Of a stretch of 32,826 nt of DNA, positions 1 to 7,019 are shown one piece after another. The notes under the pieces were generated by a model. It did not search any database and had not been told where the DNA came from. It was given only the letters and a program-made list of their open reading frames with translations. This DNA comes from Candidatus Kuenenia stuttgartensis (GTDB lineage Bacteria; Planctomycetota; Planctomycetia; Planctomycetales; Planctomycetaceae). Every line of letters starts with the position of its first letter. The first letter of the stretch is position 1. The position numbers and the translations under genes are program-made. The DNA lies in the NCBI GenBank assembly GCA_945861865.1, contig CAMAWN010000049.1, positions 1 through 32,826 of the forward strand. The letters are read 5' to 3'.

Positions 1-182
1 GTGCCGCCTGATGACCACGAGACGCCGGATTCTCGGTACTGCTTTCGGAGTTCGTAGGTGTTGGTCACGACCGGGTTGATTTGACCGCCGCGGTGGGCTT
101 CTCGGCAGGGCAACCAAGTGGCATCAGTCGCAGCGAGCAGCGAAACGAGGATCAATTCTTGGGGGGGCAATTCTTCGTGCAT
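1..182 (-). CDS. Hypothetical protein, 5' part only (runs off the window)
   Basis: An open minus-strand frame starts with ATG at 182 and stays open for 60 codons to the edge of the window. It begins MHEELPPQELILVSLLAATD and continues with a basic, polar stretch (Arg/His/Gly/Gln, then a YELRKQYRES helix-like segment). GGAAG lies about 8 bases before the ATG, which supports this start. It follows the integrase remnant and its small partner ORF on the same strand and may be a third gene of that decayed integrase unit. I do not recognise the family, and only the N-terminus is visible. Confidence 0.45.
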   Translation of the reverse strand, partial: MHEELPPQELILVSLLAATDATWLPCREAHRGGQINPVVTNTYELRKQYRESGVSWSSGG

Positions 183-310
183 GTCACAACTTCCAAAAGA
201 TGGTGTTGCCAGGTAGGGCGTATGTGGTTACTTCGGGGAGAAACGCTGGAAGTACCTTGATGTGGTGGGGGGGCATGAGATGGCGGGGGTCGCGTGCCGG
301 CCGCTTCTCG

Positions 311-559
311 TCATTCCACGCCACCGCGATCCTCAACAGGGATCACGTCGTTGAAATCGTCAACGTCGTAGGGTCGTAGCCCCGCCAGCGTGAGCATCTC
401 GCCCTTCACGTCATCCGCCAGAGCCGGCCAAACTTCGATCAGCCGAGCGAGCCACGGATCAGAAACGACGCAAACTGCGTCGGATTCTGCGTCGCCCTGT
501 CCAACAAACTGCGATTTCCCCGCAGATTCGTGCAATAGTTCGGCCCCTACTGGGGGCAC
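311..559 (-). CDS. Small hypothetical protein downstream of the integrase remnant
   Basis: This encodes an 82-aa acidic protein. Its GTG start (559-557) overlaps the TAG stop of the integrase remnant by one base, so the two were translationally coupled. The middle holds a stretch of the form 'WLARLIEVWPALADDVKGEM', followed by a motif rich in Leu and Asp. From memory, small ORFs with this 'xxIxxxWPxLxxxxxxxIxxL' look commonly follow planctomycete tyrosine recombinases, but I know of no assigned function. It has no signal peptide or membrane segment. Because its upstream partner is broken, this gene may be an unexpressed passenger. The 128 bases between its stop and the next start show nothing I can name. 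Confidence 0.5.
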   Translation of the reverse strand: MPPVGAELLHESAGKSQFVGQGDAESDAVCVVSDPWLARLIEVWPALADDVKGEMLTLAGLRPYDVDDFNDVIPVEDRGGVE

Positions 560-1625
560 TAACTTTTTGTACAGTAAACGGAACGAATCGGAAAGCCCCG
601 GAAATACCGGGCTTTTTCGTTTTCACGCAACGGGCGAGTGACCGATTTCCCTTCCGATTCGCTCATTTCCGCTCCTGAGTGAGTCTGAATGTGAGTCGCT
701 TTGGCGAAGTGCTCGTCCGTGACCTGCAAGTAATGCTTCGCGGCAATCAGTTGTGAATTGCCCAGCCAGGCCGTGACAACGTGAAGTGGATAGGTCTCGG
801 CCAACTCGGTCTCACGAGTGGCACGAAGATTCTGAAAGAGTTTCGGCCACTCGGTCAGGCCGGCCTTGGCGATGATCCGTTGCAGTTGGGTCCGAAGATT
901 CACATTGCTGTCTCGGCGTTGGACGATCACGAATTCAGCCCCGTCTGCCGCGATGTCCCACGCCGCTTCCAGGTACGGGCGAAGTTCCGGGAAGATCGGC
1001 ACGAGCCGCGAGTCCTTGCCTTCGTGATGCTCCGTCTTGGGGCTGCGGATCAACAGTCGTCCGCGTTCCCAATCCACGTCTGCCCAGCGAAGCAACAGGG
1101 TCTCTGACGGCGTGCGCAGACCGCCAAAGCGAGCCAAGGCGAAGATCAGTTTCCATTCATGTCCGGGCACCCCGCGAGCACTTTGTTCGCCTCATCGCGG
1201 GACACAAAGTAATCCCGTGACTTGTTGGCCTTCACGAGACAATCCCCCATGTCAGCGAACGGGTTCTCCACAATCAGCCGCTTCCGTAGGGCCGCTCGAA
1301 ACAGTTGTTTAGCGCGGCCGCAGTGGCGGCGGACGGTGTTGTGTCCCAATTTTCGCGAGCCAAGCATCCATCGCCGCCATTCATCCGTGTCACCGGGAGC
1401 GATATCGGCCAGCGGCTTATTCTCGCCGAAATGGTTGACGAGGTTCTTTCTGACCTGCAAGAGATTGATGCGGGTTCTTGGCTTGATGTCCGTTCGACTG
1501 ACCAAATAGGCGTCAATGAACTCGCCGAGCTTCGTGGTATCCTTTTGGCATTTCTCGCGTGGGGCGATCAGCCCCACGGCCACCAACCGCTTGGCCAGCA
1601 TGTCTGGAATCTTGCCGGTCCATTC
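559..1625 (-). pseudogene. Tyrosine recombinase (integrase), 5'-truncated and frameshifted
   Basis: Two overlapping frames encode a planctomycete-type tyrosine recombinase. The first (from about 1625 to 1146) has the N-terminal SAM-like DNA-binding domain, ending at a TGA after '...AGCPDMNGN'. The second (1170 to 559) resumes with '[15 protein letters not shown]' and runs to the end. A one-base deletion near 1159 would explain the shift, because the two frames join seamlessly there. Catalytic-type residues are visible: Arg in FGGLRTPSE, Lys in SPKTEHH, Arg in FQNLRATRE, Trp in AWLGNS and the Tyr nucleophile in AKHYLQVTD. The His of the usual HxxR box is replaced. Sequence upstream of about 1625 switches to the antisense of a surface-protein fragment, so the first residues are lost. 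It is almost certainly inactive. Confidence 0.85.
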
Positions 1626-1629
1626 GGCG

Positions 1630-2380
1630 ACTTCGGGGCCGCCAATTCCGTGATACCCTATCGCATCAACTTCGAGAACCTCGGCGCGGGGAGCGTCCCG
1701 ACCCCAACTCAGCCGGCAACCGCGCCGGCCCAGCGTGTCGAGGTCACCTACCAGTTGTCGGAGGATCTCGACTGGAGCACATTCCAGTTCACCGAATTCG
1801 GTTTCGGTGACACCGTCGTCAACATTCCCGGCGGACTGAAGACCGCCTTCGAAAGCGTTCCGATGACGTTCAACGGCACGTCGTTCACGGTCGATGTCGA
1901 ACTCGACTTCGACACCACAACCGGTCTCGTCCGCATCCTCTTCCAATCAATCGACTCGACGACGCAACTGCCGCCCGACGTCCTCACCGGCTTTTTGCCC
2001 CCTGAAGACGGCACCGGCCGTGGCAAAGGCTATTTCTCCTACTCCGTTCAGGCCAAGACAGGCTTGCCGACCGGGACCGAGATCCGCAACGTCGCGTTGA
2101 TCACTTTCGACAATCAAACAGTCATCGCGACCGATCAGGTCGATCCCCAGGATCCCTCTCAGGGTACCGACCCGGCCAAGGAGGCTCGCAACACCATCGA
2201 CAGCGGCGCGCCTACCAGCAACGTTCTCGCGCTTCCCGCCAGTCTGGCCACGACCCAGATACCTCCAATGGCTCGGCAACGACGATCAGGGCGGCAGCGG
2301 CATTGCCTCTTACGACGTTTACGTCTCCGACAACGGCAGCCCCTTCACCCTATTCCTGCAAGAAACCCGCACCCAGCCTG
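1630..2380 (+). pseudogene. Fragment of a large extracellular surface-repeat protein
   Basis: From about 1630 the plus strand reads FGDFGAANSVIPYRINFENL and continues through 'ATAPAQRVEVTYQLSEDLDW', 'FGFGDTVVNIPGG', 'DVLTGFLPPEDGTGRGKGYF' and 'RNTIDSGAPTSNVLALP'. This succession matches, from memory, a beta-rich region found before Ig-like domains in large planctomycete and cyanobacterial surface proteins. Near 2250 the frame breaks. The adjacent frame then gives WLGNDDQGGSGIASYDVYVS, which is the Ig-like segment that should follow, and it stops near 2390. The N-terminus is missing at the junction with the integrase remnant. No start codon or ribosome-binding site belongs to it. It is a decayed internal piece of a protein that was probably thousands of residues long. 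Confidence 0.75.
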
Positions 2381-2476
2381 TTCGGTGGCACTGAACTGGA
2401 CTGGTTTTGGGCGAAACTCGTTGACCCAGTCAAAGATGTGATCACTGATTTTGAGTCAGGCGAAATAATGAACTAG
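2378..2476 (+). pseudogene. C-terminal tail of a second surface-repeat protein
   Basis: In a third reading frame, 2378-2476 encodes LFGGTELDWFWAKLVDP, then an acidic KDxITDFESGE-type segment, and ends at TAG. From memory, this 'GGxxLDWFW...D.ITDFxxGE' ending closes many planctomycete repeat proteins of the dockerin/calcium-binding type. It is out of frame with the Ig-like fragment directly before it, so the two pieces were probably joined by a deletion rather than being one gene. It has no start of its own. Confidence 0.5.
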
Positions 2477-2477
2477 G

Positions 2478-2616
2478 TTCTACGGACATTCAAAAACACG
2501 GAGCCATGAATGCTGCGAGCCAGACGAAACCGGCGAAGTTGCTGGCCCTTTTCTCATACCTCGTGGCCACTTTCCGGTAACGTTTGATCTGACCGAAGAA
2601 TCGCTCGATCACATTA
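2478..2616 (-). pseudogene. 3' end of an IS5-family transposase
   Basis: The minus strand reads [20 protein letters not shown], then EKRASNFAGFVWLAAFM and a TGA. This is the C-terminal end of an IS5-type transposase, including the catalytic Glu of the 'NxxERxFgxiKRyR' helix. It resembles the end of the intact element at 2987-3861 at both protein and DNA level, including the shared 'TACGGACATTCAA' near the terminus, but differs at many bases, so it is a related IS and not a recent copy. It is cut off at about 2616, where an integrase fragment begins on the other strand. Confidence 0.8.
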
Positions 2617-2986
2617 CACGCCGGACTTCGCGGAATGGCTCACCCGACTGCCTGTGAGGACCAGAGACGTGTTTTCCCCGCTGGCCCGCTCTGGCGACAG
2701 GATCGACATGGATTGGGCCTCTCGCATCCTCTCCCGCTGTGGAGAGAAGGCGGGCATCCTCACCCAGAAGTCGGCCAATGGCGACAAGTTTGCCAGTGCC
2801 CATGATCTTCGTCGCTCCTTCGGGGATCGGTGGTCCAAGAGAGTGCTTCCCGCACTTCTCCAACTACTGATGCGGCACTCCGACATCAAAACCACAATGG
2901 CGTTCTACGTCGGCCGAAATGCCGAACAGTCCGCCGATCAACTTTATGCCGCAAACAGTAGTTTTGGTCAACTTGGTGGCGCTTTA
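2615..2986 (+). pseudogene. Tyrosine recombinase, C-terminal fragment
   Basis: The plus strand is open from about 2615 and encodes the C-terminal half of a planctomycete integrase. It starts at YTPDFAEWLTRLP and continues through 'DWASRILSRCGEKAGI' to the catalytic HDLRRSFGDRW box (HxxR), then 'LQLLMRHSDIKTTMAFYVGR', which holds the Tyr nucleophile. It lacks the N-terminal domain and the first catalytic Arg. It begins at the edge of the IS5 remnant and is interrupted at 2986 by the intact IS element before any stop codon. It differs from the integrase at 559-1625, so it comes from a separate element. It is non-functional as it stands. Confidence 0.8.
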
Positions 2987-3448
2987 GGCAGTACGGACAT
3001 TCAAAAGCACTGGATCAGGAGTTCGGCGAGCCAGACGAAGCCGGTGAAGTTCGCCGGCTTTTTTCTCAGATCTCGGGGCCACCCTCCGGTATCGTTTGAT
3101 GCGGCCGAAGAACCGCTCGATCACATTCCGGTTCTTGTAGCGGCCGCGATGAGACCCCTTCTTCCGCTTCCGTGTCGGATTGGGCCGGATGCAGGCCCGC
3201 GCCCGCAACCGTCGCACTCGCTGACGGATGGCGTCGCTGTCAGACGCCGCATCCGCGATCACATGTTTCGCCGTTCCCGGTTTCAGTTCCGCCAGCAGAC
3301 CCTCGGCCTGCGGAGCGTCGCCACACGGTCCGGCGGTCACCAGCAGTTTCAGCAGACGCCCACGCCGGTCCACGGCCGCGTGGAGTTTGGTCGTCAGTCC
3401 TCCCCGGCTGCGTCCCAGGCAGCGCCGCTGGTCGGCCTCCTCTTTTTT
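2984..3448 (-). CDS. IS5-family transposase, second frame (OrfB, reached by -1 frameshift)
   Basis: This frame carries the rest of the DDE domain: '[16 protein letters not shown]', the second Asp in '[12 protein letters not shown]' and the catalytic Glu in '[19 protein letters not shown]'. No good ribosome-binding site or start suits it, so it is probably made only as a fusion with the first frame. The last codon inside the element is GCC. The stop TAA (2986-2984) lies in target DNA and uses the duplicated TA, so the element depends on its target for termination. The protein is otherwise complete. Confidence 0.85.
   Translation of the reverse strand, partial: KKEEADQRRCLGRSRGGLTTKLHAAVDRRGRLLKLLVTAGPCGDAPQAEGLLAELKPGTAKHVIADAASDSDAIRQRVRRLRARACIRPNPTRKRKKGSHRGRYKNRNVIERFFGRIKRYRRVAPRSEKKAGELHRLRLARRTPDPVLLNVRTA
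2987..3004 (+). repeat. Left terminal inverted repeat of the IS
   Basis: GGCAGTACGGACATTCAA is identical to the reverse complement of 3844-3861. The adjacent TA (2985-2986) is the target duplication. Confidence 0.9.
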
Positions 3449-3810
3449 TCCCCCGCCCGACGGCGGCCGGTCGAGGCCACCGGATGGGCTTTAATACTCG
3501 TGGAGTCGAGTTGCACTTCCTCCAGATCCGGTTCTCCCAAGGCGCGGGCGATCCGTTCCCAGACTCCCGCCGCGCACCAGCGATCAAACCGCTTCCACAC
3601 CGTATTGGATTTGCCGTACCGCGCGGGAAGGTCTTCCCACGGAATGCCGGTCTTCAAAACGTAGTGCACCGCATCCACGAACAAGCGGTTGTCAGAGGCG
3701 GTGCGTCCGGGATCCCCTGCCTTGCCGGGTAACAGGTCTTGGATCTGGTTCCATTGAGCATCGGTCAGTTCGTGTCGGCGTCGCAGGCGGAACTCCTCCT
3801 TGAGTTCCAC
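3394..3810 (-). CDS. IS5-family transposase, first frame (OrfA)
   Basis: This 138-aa frame starts at GTG (3810-3808), with GAGGAG five bases upstream. It has the N-terminal DUF4096-like part of IS5 transposases: '[17 protein letters not shown]', '[20 protein letters not shown]' and '[16 protein letters not shown]'. It then has the first catalytic Asp in '[11 protein letters not shown]'. Translated alone it ends at TGA (3394-3396) with no further catalytic residues. A -1 shift at 3442-3448 joins it to the second frame to give a DDE transposase of about 275 aa, the normal size for the family. The short product may act as a regulator or inhibitor, as proposed for other IS with this layout. Confidence 0.85.
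   Translation of the reverse strand: MELKEEFRLRRRHELTDAQWNQIQDLLPGKAGDPGRTASDNRLFVDAVHYVLKTGIPWEDLPARYGKSNTVWKRFDRWCAAGVWERIARALGEPDLEEVQLDSTSIKAHPVASTGRRRAGEKKRRPTSGAAWDAAGED
3442..3448 (-). other. Programmed -1 frameshift site A AAA AAG
   Basis: On the minus strand the first frame reads GAA AAA AAG. The heptamer A AAA AAG is the classic bacterial -1 slippery sequence. Slipping back one base gives AAA GAG GAG and enters the frame that holds the remaining DDE residues with no stop between. IS elements of this group are known to use such sites. Confidence 0.8.
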
Positions 3811-3843
3811 AAAGACTCCTCAAAAACACCGTGCTCCGCCAGA

Positions 3844-3861
3844 TTGAATGTCCGTACTGCC
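3844..3861 (-). repeat. Right terminal inverted repeat of the IS
   Basis: This is an 18-bp perfect inverted copy of 2987-3004. The following TA (3862-3863) is the second copy of the target duplication and forms the first two bases of the mgtE stop codon. Confidence 0.9.
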
Positions 3862-5201
3862 TAGCCCAAGACCGTTCGCGCGATGCTGTAGTAGATCACT
3901 CCGCCGCTGATATCGACCAGGGCGGCGATCAGCGGATTGGACATCATCGCTGGGTCCATGCCGAGCTTCTTGAAGGCCAGCGGCAGCAGCGTTCCCGCTA
4001 TCGAACCCATCCAAACCAGCATGAAGACCGTCATCGCGACGACCATCGCCTTCGCTGGATGTTCGAGGAACATCGCCAACAAGAATGCCTCGACCATCAG
4101 AGCTAAGCCGAGCAGCGTGGCCATCAACAGTTCGCGGCCCAGCAGCCGGATGCAATCCTTTCGCGTGAGCGTTTCGATCGTCAACGCGCGGATCACCAGC
4201 GTCGCGGATTGCGAGCCGCTGTTGCCGCCGCTGGCCAACACGAGCGGCAGAAACGCGACGGCCCATTCCGCTTCGGTGGCATTTGGCCGAAAATGCTTGA
4301 GCGCGGTTGCCGACAAAAATCCAGTCGCCAACAGCCCGACTAGCCACACGCCGCGTTTCCAGAGGATTTGCATCACTGGGGTGGCGAGGTAACTGTCTTC
4401 GAGCGGTGACATGGCACCCGCGCGGTACACGTCTTCGGTCGCCTCTTCTTGCAAGACGTCGATCACGTCGTCGTGTGTGATGATGCCGACCAACCGGTTC
4501 TGGTTGTCAGTTACGGGGATCGCGAGGAAGTCGTACTTTGCCATGACCTGGGCGACTTTTTCCTGATCATCATCGACGCGAACGGCGAAGACGTCCCGCT
4601 CCATGATGTCGTCGATCTTCGCGTTTGGCCTCGCGAGGATCAGCGTGCGCAAGGTCACGAAGCCGTTGAGTTTTCGGTCGTCATCCAGAATGTAGATGTA
4701 GTAAATCGTCTCGCGATCGGGAGCCTGTCGGCGAAGCTGATCGAGAGCCTCGGCGACAGTGATGTGCTCCGGCAGCGAGGCGTAGTCGGTCGTCATAATC
4801 GAACCGGCGCTGCCGTCGGGATACGAGAGCAGACGGCGAATATCGTTGCGCTCGGCCTGAGCCATCAACGGCAGCAGAGCATCGACGTGGTCCGGGTCCA
4901 TTTCTTTGAGCAGGTCCACGCGATCGTCGGGCGCCATCGTCTCGATCAGTTTCGAGAGATGCGGGCGTTCGACGCTTTCGACCAACTGCATCTGCCGCGC
5001 CGGCTCGAAGTAGCCGAAGATTTCCGCCTGTTTCTCGAACGACGCACTGGCAAGCACCGACCAAACCTCGGCTGGCGGGACATGATTCAAGACTTCGGAG
5101 GAAGTGGCCGGATGCAGGGCATCGAGAAACTCGCGCAGCCCGGCGGAGTCGTTGAGTTGGAGCAACTCACGCAGTTCGGGAAGCAACAGTTGTCCGAGCA
5201 T
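3861..5201 (-). CDS. mgtE: Magnesium transporter MgtE
   Basis: This encodes a 446-aa inner-membrane Mg2+ channel/transporter of normal length. Residues 1-130 form the helical N domain that senses Mg2+ (repeated 'LLKEMDPDHVDALLPLM' pattern). Residues 135-255 are two CBS domains ('GSIMTTDYASLP', 'IDDIMERDVFAVRVDDD'). Residues 280-446 give five membrane helices with the family signature 'LVLASGGNSGSQSATLVIRA' and the pore Asp in 'LIAALVDISGG'. The start ATG (5201) gives the expected N-terminus. It stands alone, downstream of the rplM-rpsI terminator. The IS at 2987-3861 begins in its stop codon, but the stop is preserved as TAG (TAA before insertion), so the protein is unchanged. I saw no M-box riboswitch in the short upstream gap. 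Confidence 0.95.
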   Translation of the reverse strand: MLGQLLLPELRELLQLNDSAGLREFLDALHPATSSEVLNHVPPAEVWSVLASASFEKQAEIFGYFEPARQMQLVESVERPHLSKLIETMAPDDRVDLLKEMDPDHVDALLPLMAQAERNDIRRLLSYPDGSAGSIMTTDYASLPEHITVAEALDQLRRQAPDRETIYYIYILDDDRKLNGFVTLRTLILARPNAKIDDIMERDVFAVRVDDDQEKVAQVMAKYDFLAIPVTDNQNRLVGIITHDDVIDVLQEEATEDVYRAGAMSPLEDSYLATPVMQILWKRGVWLVGLLATGFLSATALKHFRPNATEAEWAVAFLPLVLASGGNSGSQSATLVIRALTIETLTRKDCIRLLGRELLMATLLGLALMVEAFLLAMFLEHPAKAMVVAMTVFMLVWMGSIAGTLLPLAFKKLGMDPAMMSNPLIAALVDISGGVIYYSIARTVLG

Positions 5202-5249
5202 CGCGGACTCCGTGGTTGATCGTTCCGCCAGAAAGCGGGACTACGAACA

Positions 5250-5281
5250 AACTCGCCCCGTGGGAAGTCCCGACGGGGCGA
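5250..5281 (-). terminator. Rho-independent terminator of rplM-rpsI
   Basis: On the minus strand CGCCCCGT and ACGGGGCG (5280-5273 and 5261-5254) form an 8-bp GC-rich stem around an 11-base loop, which can pair further (GGGA/TCCC). The sequence after it reads AGTTTGTT. It lies 37 bases past the rpsI stop and before mgtE. Confidence 0.7.
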
Positions 5282-5317
5282 AGTGTGAAGTGATTCGTAG
5301 CCAATTCTTGAAAGCGA

Positions 5318-5854
5318 TCAACGCTTCGAGAATTGGAAGCTGCGACGAGATTTCTTGTGGCCGTACATTTTTCGTTCAACCATGCGGCTGTCACGAGTCA
5401 GGTAACCGCCGTCCGCCAGTGCTCCGTGCAGCAGCGGGTTCTTGGCCTGCAAGGCGCGAGCGATGCCGAGCATCACGGCTTCGGCCTGTCCCGTCGGACC
5501 GCCACCGTGAGCGAGAACTGAGACATCGACCTTACCCACCAGTTCGGTCGCCTTGAGCGGCGCGAGGACCGAGTTGCGGTCTCGTTCGTTGACGCAGTAT
5601 TCCGCGAGTGGTCGACCATTGATCGTGACGACGCCATTGCCGTCCTTCAGTCGCACACGAGCGACCGCCTTCTTGCGGCGGCCTGTCCCCATCGCGACGC
5701 CGTTCTTGTCGATCTTGCCACGCACCAATTGCGGCAGGCGCGGCTGAATTTCCGCCACGGCGACGGGTGCTCCTCCGGCTTGTCCCAGTGTCAGGTCGGC
5801 AGCCAATTCGGTTGCCACCGGAGCGGTTTCAACTGCTTGTTCTTCGTTTTCCAT
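5318..5854 (-). CDS. rpsI: Small ribosomal subunit protein uS9
   Basis: This 178-aa protein is part of the 30S head. Residues 45-178 are the full uS9 domain: 'GTGRRKKAVARVRLKDGNG', 'INGRPLAEYC', 'GGGPTGQAEAVMLGIARAL' and 'LTRDSRMVERKMYGHKKSRR', ending with the universal C-terminal SKR that reaches the P-site tRNA. The first 45 residues are an acidic, Ala- and Glu-rich extension absent from E. coli S9. The frame is continuous and the ATG (5854) is the only good start before the domain, so the extension looks real. It follows rplM by 60 bases in the conserved rplM-rpsI operon and is followed by a terminator. Confidence 0.97.
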   Translation of the reverse strand: MENEEQAVETAPVATELAADLTLGQAGGAPVAVAEIQPRLPQLVRGKIDKNGVAMGTGRRKKAVARVRLKDGNGVVTINGRPLAEYCVNERDRNSVLAPLKATELVGKVDVSVLAHGGGPTGQAEAVMLGIARALQAKNPLLHGALADGGYLTRDSRMVERKMYGHKKSRRSFQFSKR

Positions 5855-5914
5855 GAATCTCGATCCGATGAATTTCTGTCAGTGAACTGTGCGAAGATGA
5901 ATGTGCGAGGATGA

Positions 5915-6448
5915 CTACACGAATGCCGGCAACTCGACCGGACATTGAGCCTGATGATCGTGCTTGGGGCCTTTGAACAGCCTCAACTTCATGAGCATAT
6001 TTCGGCCGAGCTTGGTCTTGGGCAACATGCGTCGGACAGCATTCATCAAAATGTCATCCGGTTTTTTGGCCAGCCGATCGGCGGCCGTCATGATCTTGCG
6101 ACCGCTGGGGAATCCCGAGAACCGCTGGTACACCTTTTGTGCCGTCTTGGTGGTGTAGTACGGGATTGTGGGGTGGCTCATCTTCCGGCCGGTGAATCGC
6201 ACGCGTTCGACGTTGACGACCACGACATAATCGCCGCTATCGACGTTCGGCGTGTAATCCGGCTTGTGCTTGCCCATCAACACGGTAGCGATCTTGGTCG
6301 CGAGTCGTCCCACCACCTGACCGTCGGCATCGACGGCGAACCATTTCTTGGAGCTGGGAGCAGCCTGTTCGACGGTCAATGCGAATGATCGATGGTTCGC
6401 GGTTTTGCGTCGCTTGATCGACGGAATCTTACGAGTCTCGGTAGTCAC
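5915..6448 (-). CDS. rplM: Large ribosomal subunit protein uL13
   Basis: This is a 50S protein of 177 aa from the chosen start. The uL13 domain is complete: 'KKWFAVDADGQVVGRLATKI', 'LMGKHKPDYTPNVDSGDYVV', 'HPTIPYYTTKTAQKVYQRFS' and 'VRRMLPKTKLGRNMLMKLRL', then the GPKHDHQAQ ending. I place the start at GTG (6448-6446), because GAGGA lies five bases before it. An upstream in-frame TTG (6469) has no such site. A basic tail of about 35 residues precedes the domain, longer than in E. coli. It is the first gene of the rplM-rpsI pair, and its promoter should lie in 6449-6620. Confidence 0.96.
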   Translation of the reverse strand: MTTETRKIPSIKRRKTANHRSFALTVEQAAPSSKKWFAVDADGQVVGRLATKIATVLMGKHKPDYTPNVDSGDYVVVVNVERVRFTGRKMSHPTIPYYTTKTAQKVYQRFSGFPSGRKIMTAADRLAKKPDDILMNAVRRMLPKTKLGRNMLMKLRLFKGPKHDHQAQCPVELPAFV

Positions 6449-6589
6449 GGTAATCCTCGAAAATCTCAACTCAACAGGTCACCATCGGCCAGAGTTTTGG
6501 ACGACACTTTGTCCCAAGCCGGGCGTAAGAACGCGGCAAAGTAGCGACTGACCACGGCCAGTTCAACCTCGCCGTCCGTCTTTTGTAGC

Positions 6590-6608
6590 CCGACCCCTCG
6601 TGGGTCGG
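6590..6608. repeat. Short perfect hairpin upstream of rplM
   Basis: CCGACCC, a 5-base loop and GGGTCGG form a perfect 7-bp stem between the start of rplM and the transposase remnant. It could be the end of transcription of the remnant, a leader hairpin or a dispersed repeat. The sequence alone does not decide. Confidence 0.4.
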
Positions 6609-6617
6609 ATGATTCCG

Positions 6618-6911
6618 TCATCGCTTCAAATCATTCAGGCCACAAAGGGCGAATGGCACTTCCTGAGTTGTTTGAGTTTCGGTTTCCGTTCGCATCGCTT
6701 CAGATCGGGCGAGTCTCCGAGGTTTCGTGAGTCGTGGAGACTTCGACGGTCTGCGTTTGGTGGCACGAGGCTCAATCCGACGGTGCCGGCCGCTGACGTG
6801 GTGAGTGGCGATGTCGGTCAAAAAGCGTTCGAGGAGTTCCGCGCGATGGTCTGACAACCCAGGAAGTACCATTCCCACAAGGGCCTGGGCTACGGGATTC
6901 GGCATTGGCAT
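6618..6911 (-). pseudogene. Probable C-terminal remnant of an IS4-type transposase
   Basis: A 97-codon frame fills most of the 571-bp gap between rplM and the propeller gene. Its middle reads LLERFLTDIATHHVSGRHRR, then 'RIEPRATKRRPSKSPRLTKP'. From memory, an 'RxEPRxxKRRPKxxxxLTxPR' basic tail closes many planctomycete IS4-family transposases. No catalytic part is present, and the ATG at 6911 (weak GAG upstream) is probably chance, so the piece is best read as a 5'-deleted remnant. A real small basic protein is the alternative. The rest of the gap must hold the divergent promoters of rplM and the propeller gene, and I could not pick out clear -35/-10 boxes. Confidence 0.45.
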
Positions 6912-7019
6912 GTTCTCGAAAGCGCGGCACAATTGCGGCACAGAGTTCGCACCATGATCGGCAGCGGTGCCAGCAGGACGCTCGCACCATGTCACGAGTT
7001 TTCTCTGCGAAAGGCGTCG

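Larger units (their letters stand above)
2987..3861 (-). mobile_element. Complete IS5-family (IS427-group-like) insertion sequence
   Basis: This is an 875-bp element bounded by perfect 18-bp inverted repeats GGCAGTACGGACATTCAA (2987-3004 and complement at 3844-3861). It is flanked by a TA duplication (2985-2986 and 3862-3863), the target size known for the IS427 group. It carries a two-frame transposase joined by a -1 slippery site. Both frames and both ends look intact, so it may still be active. It inserted between an integrase fragment and mgtE, exactly in the mgtE stop codon. Confidence 0.9.

Noticed and set aside
5202-5249. M-box (Mg2+) riboswitch upstream of mgtE
   Set aside because: The gap after the rpsI terminator is only about 50 bases, too short for an M-box, and no typical helices are visible.
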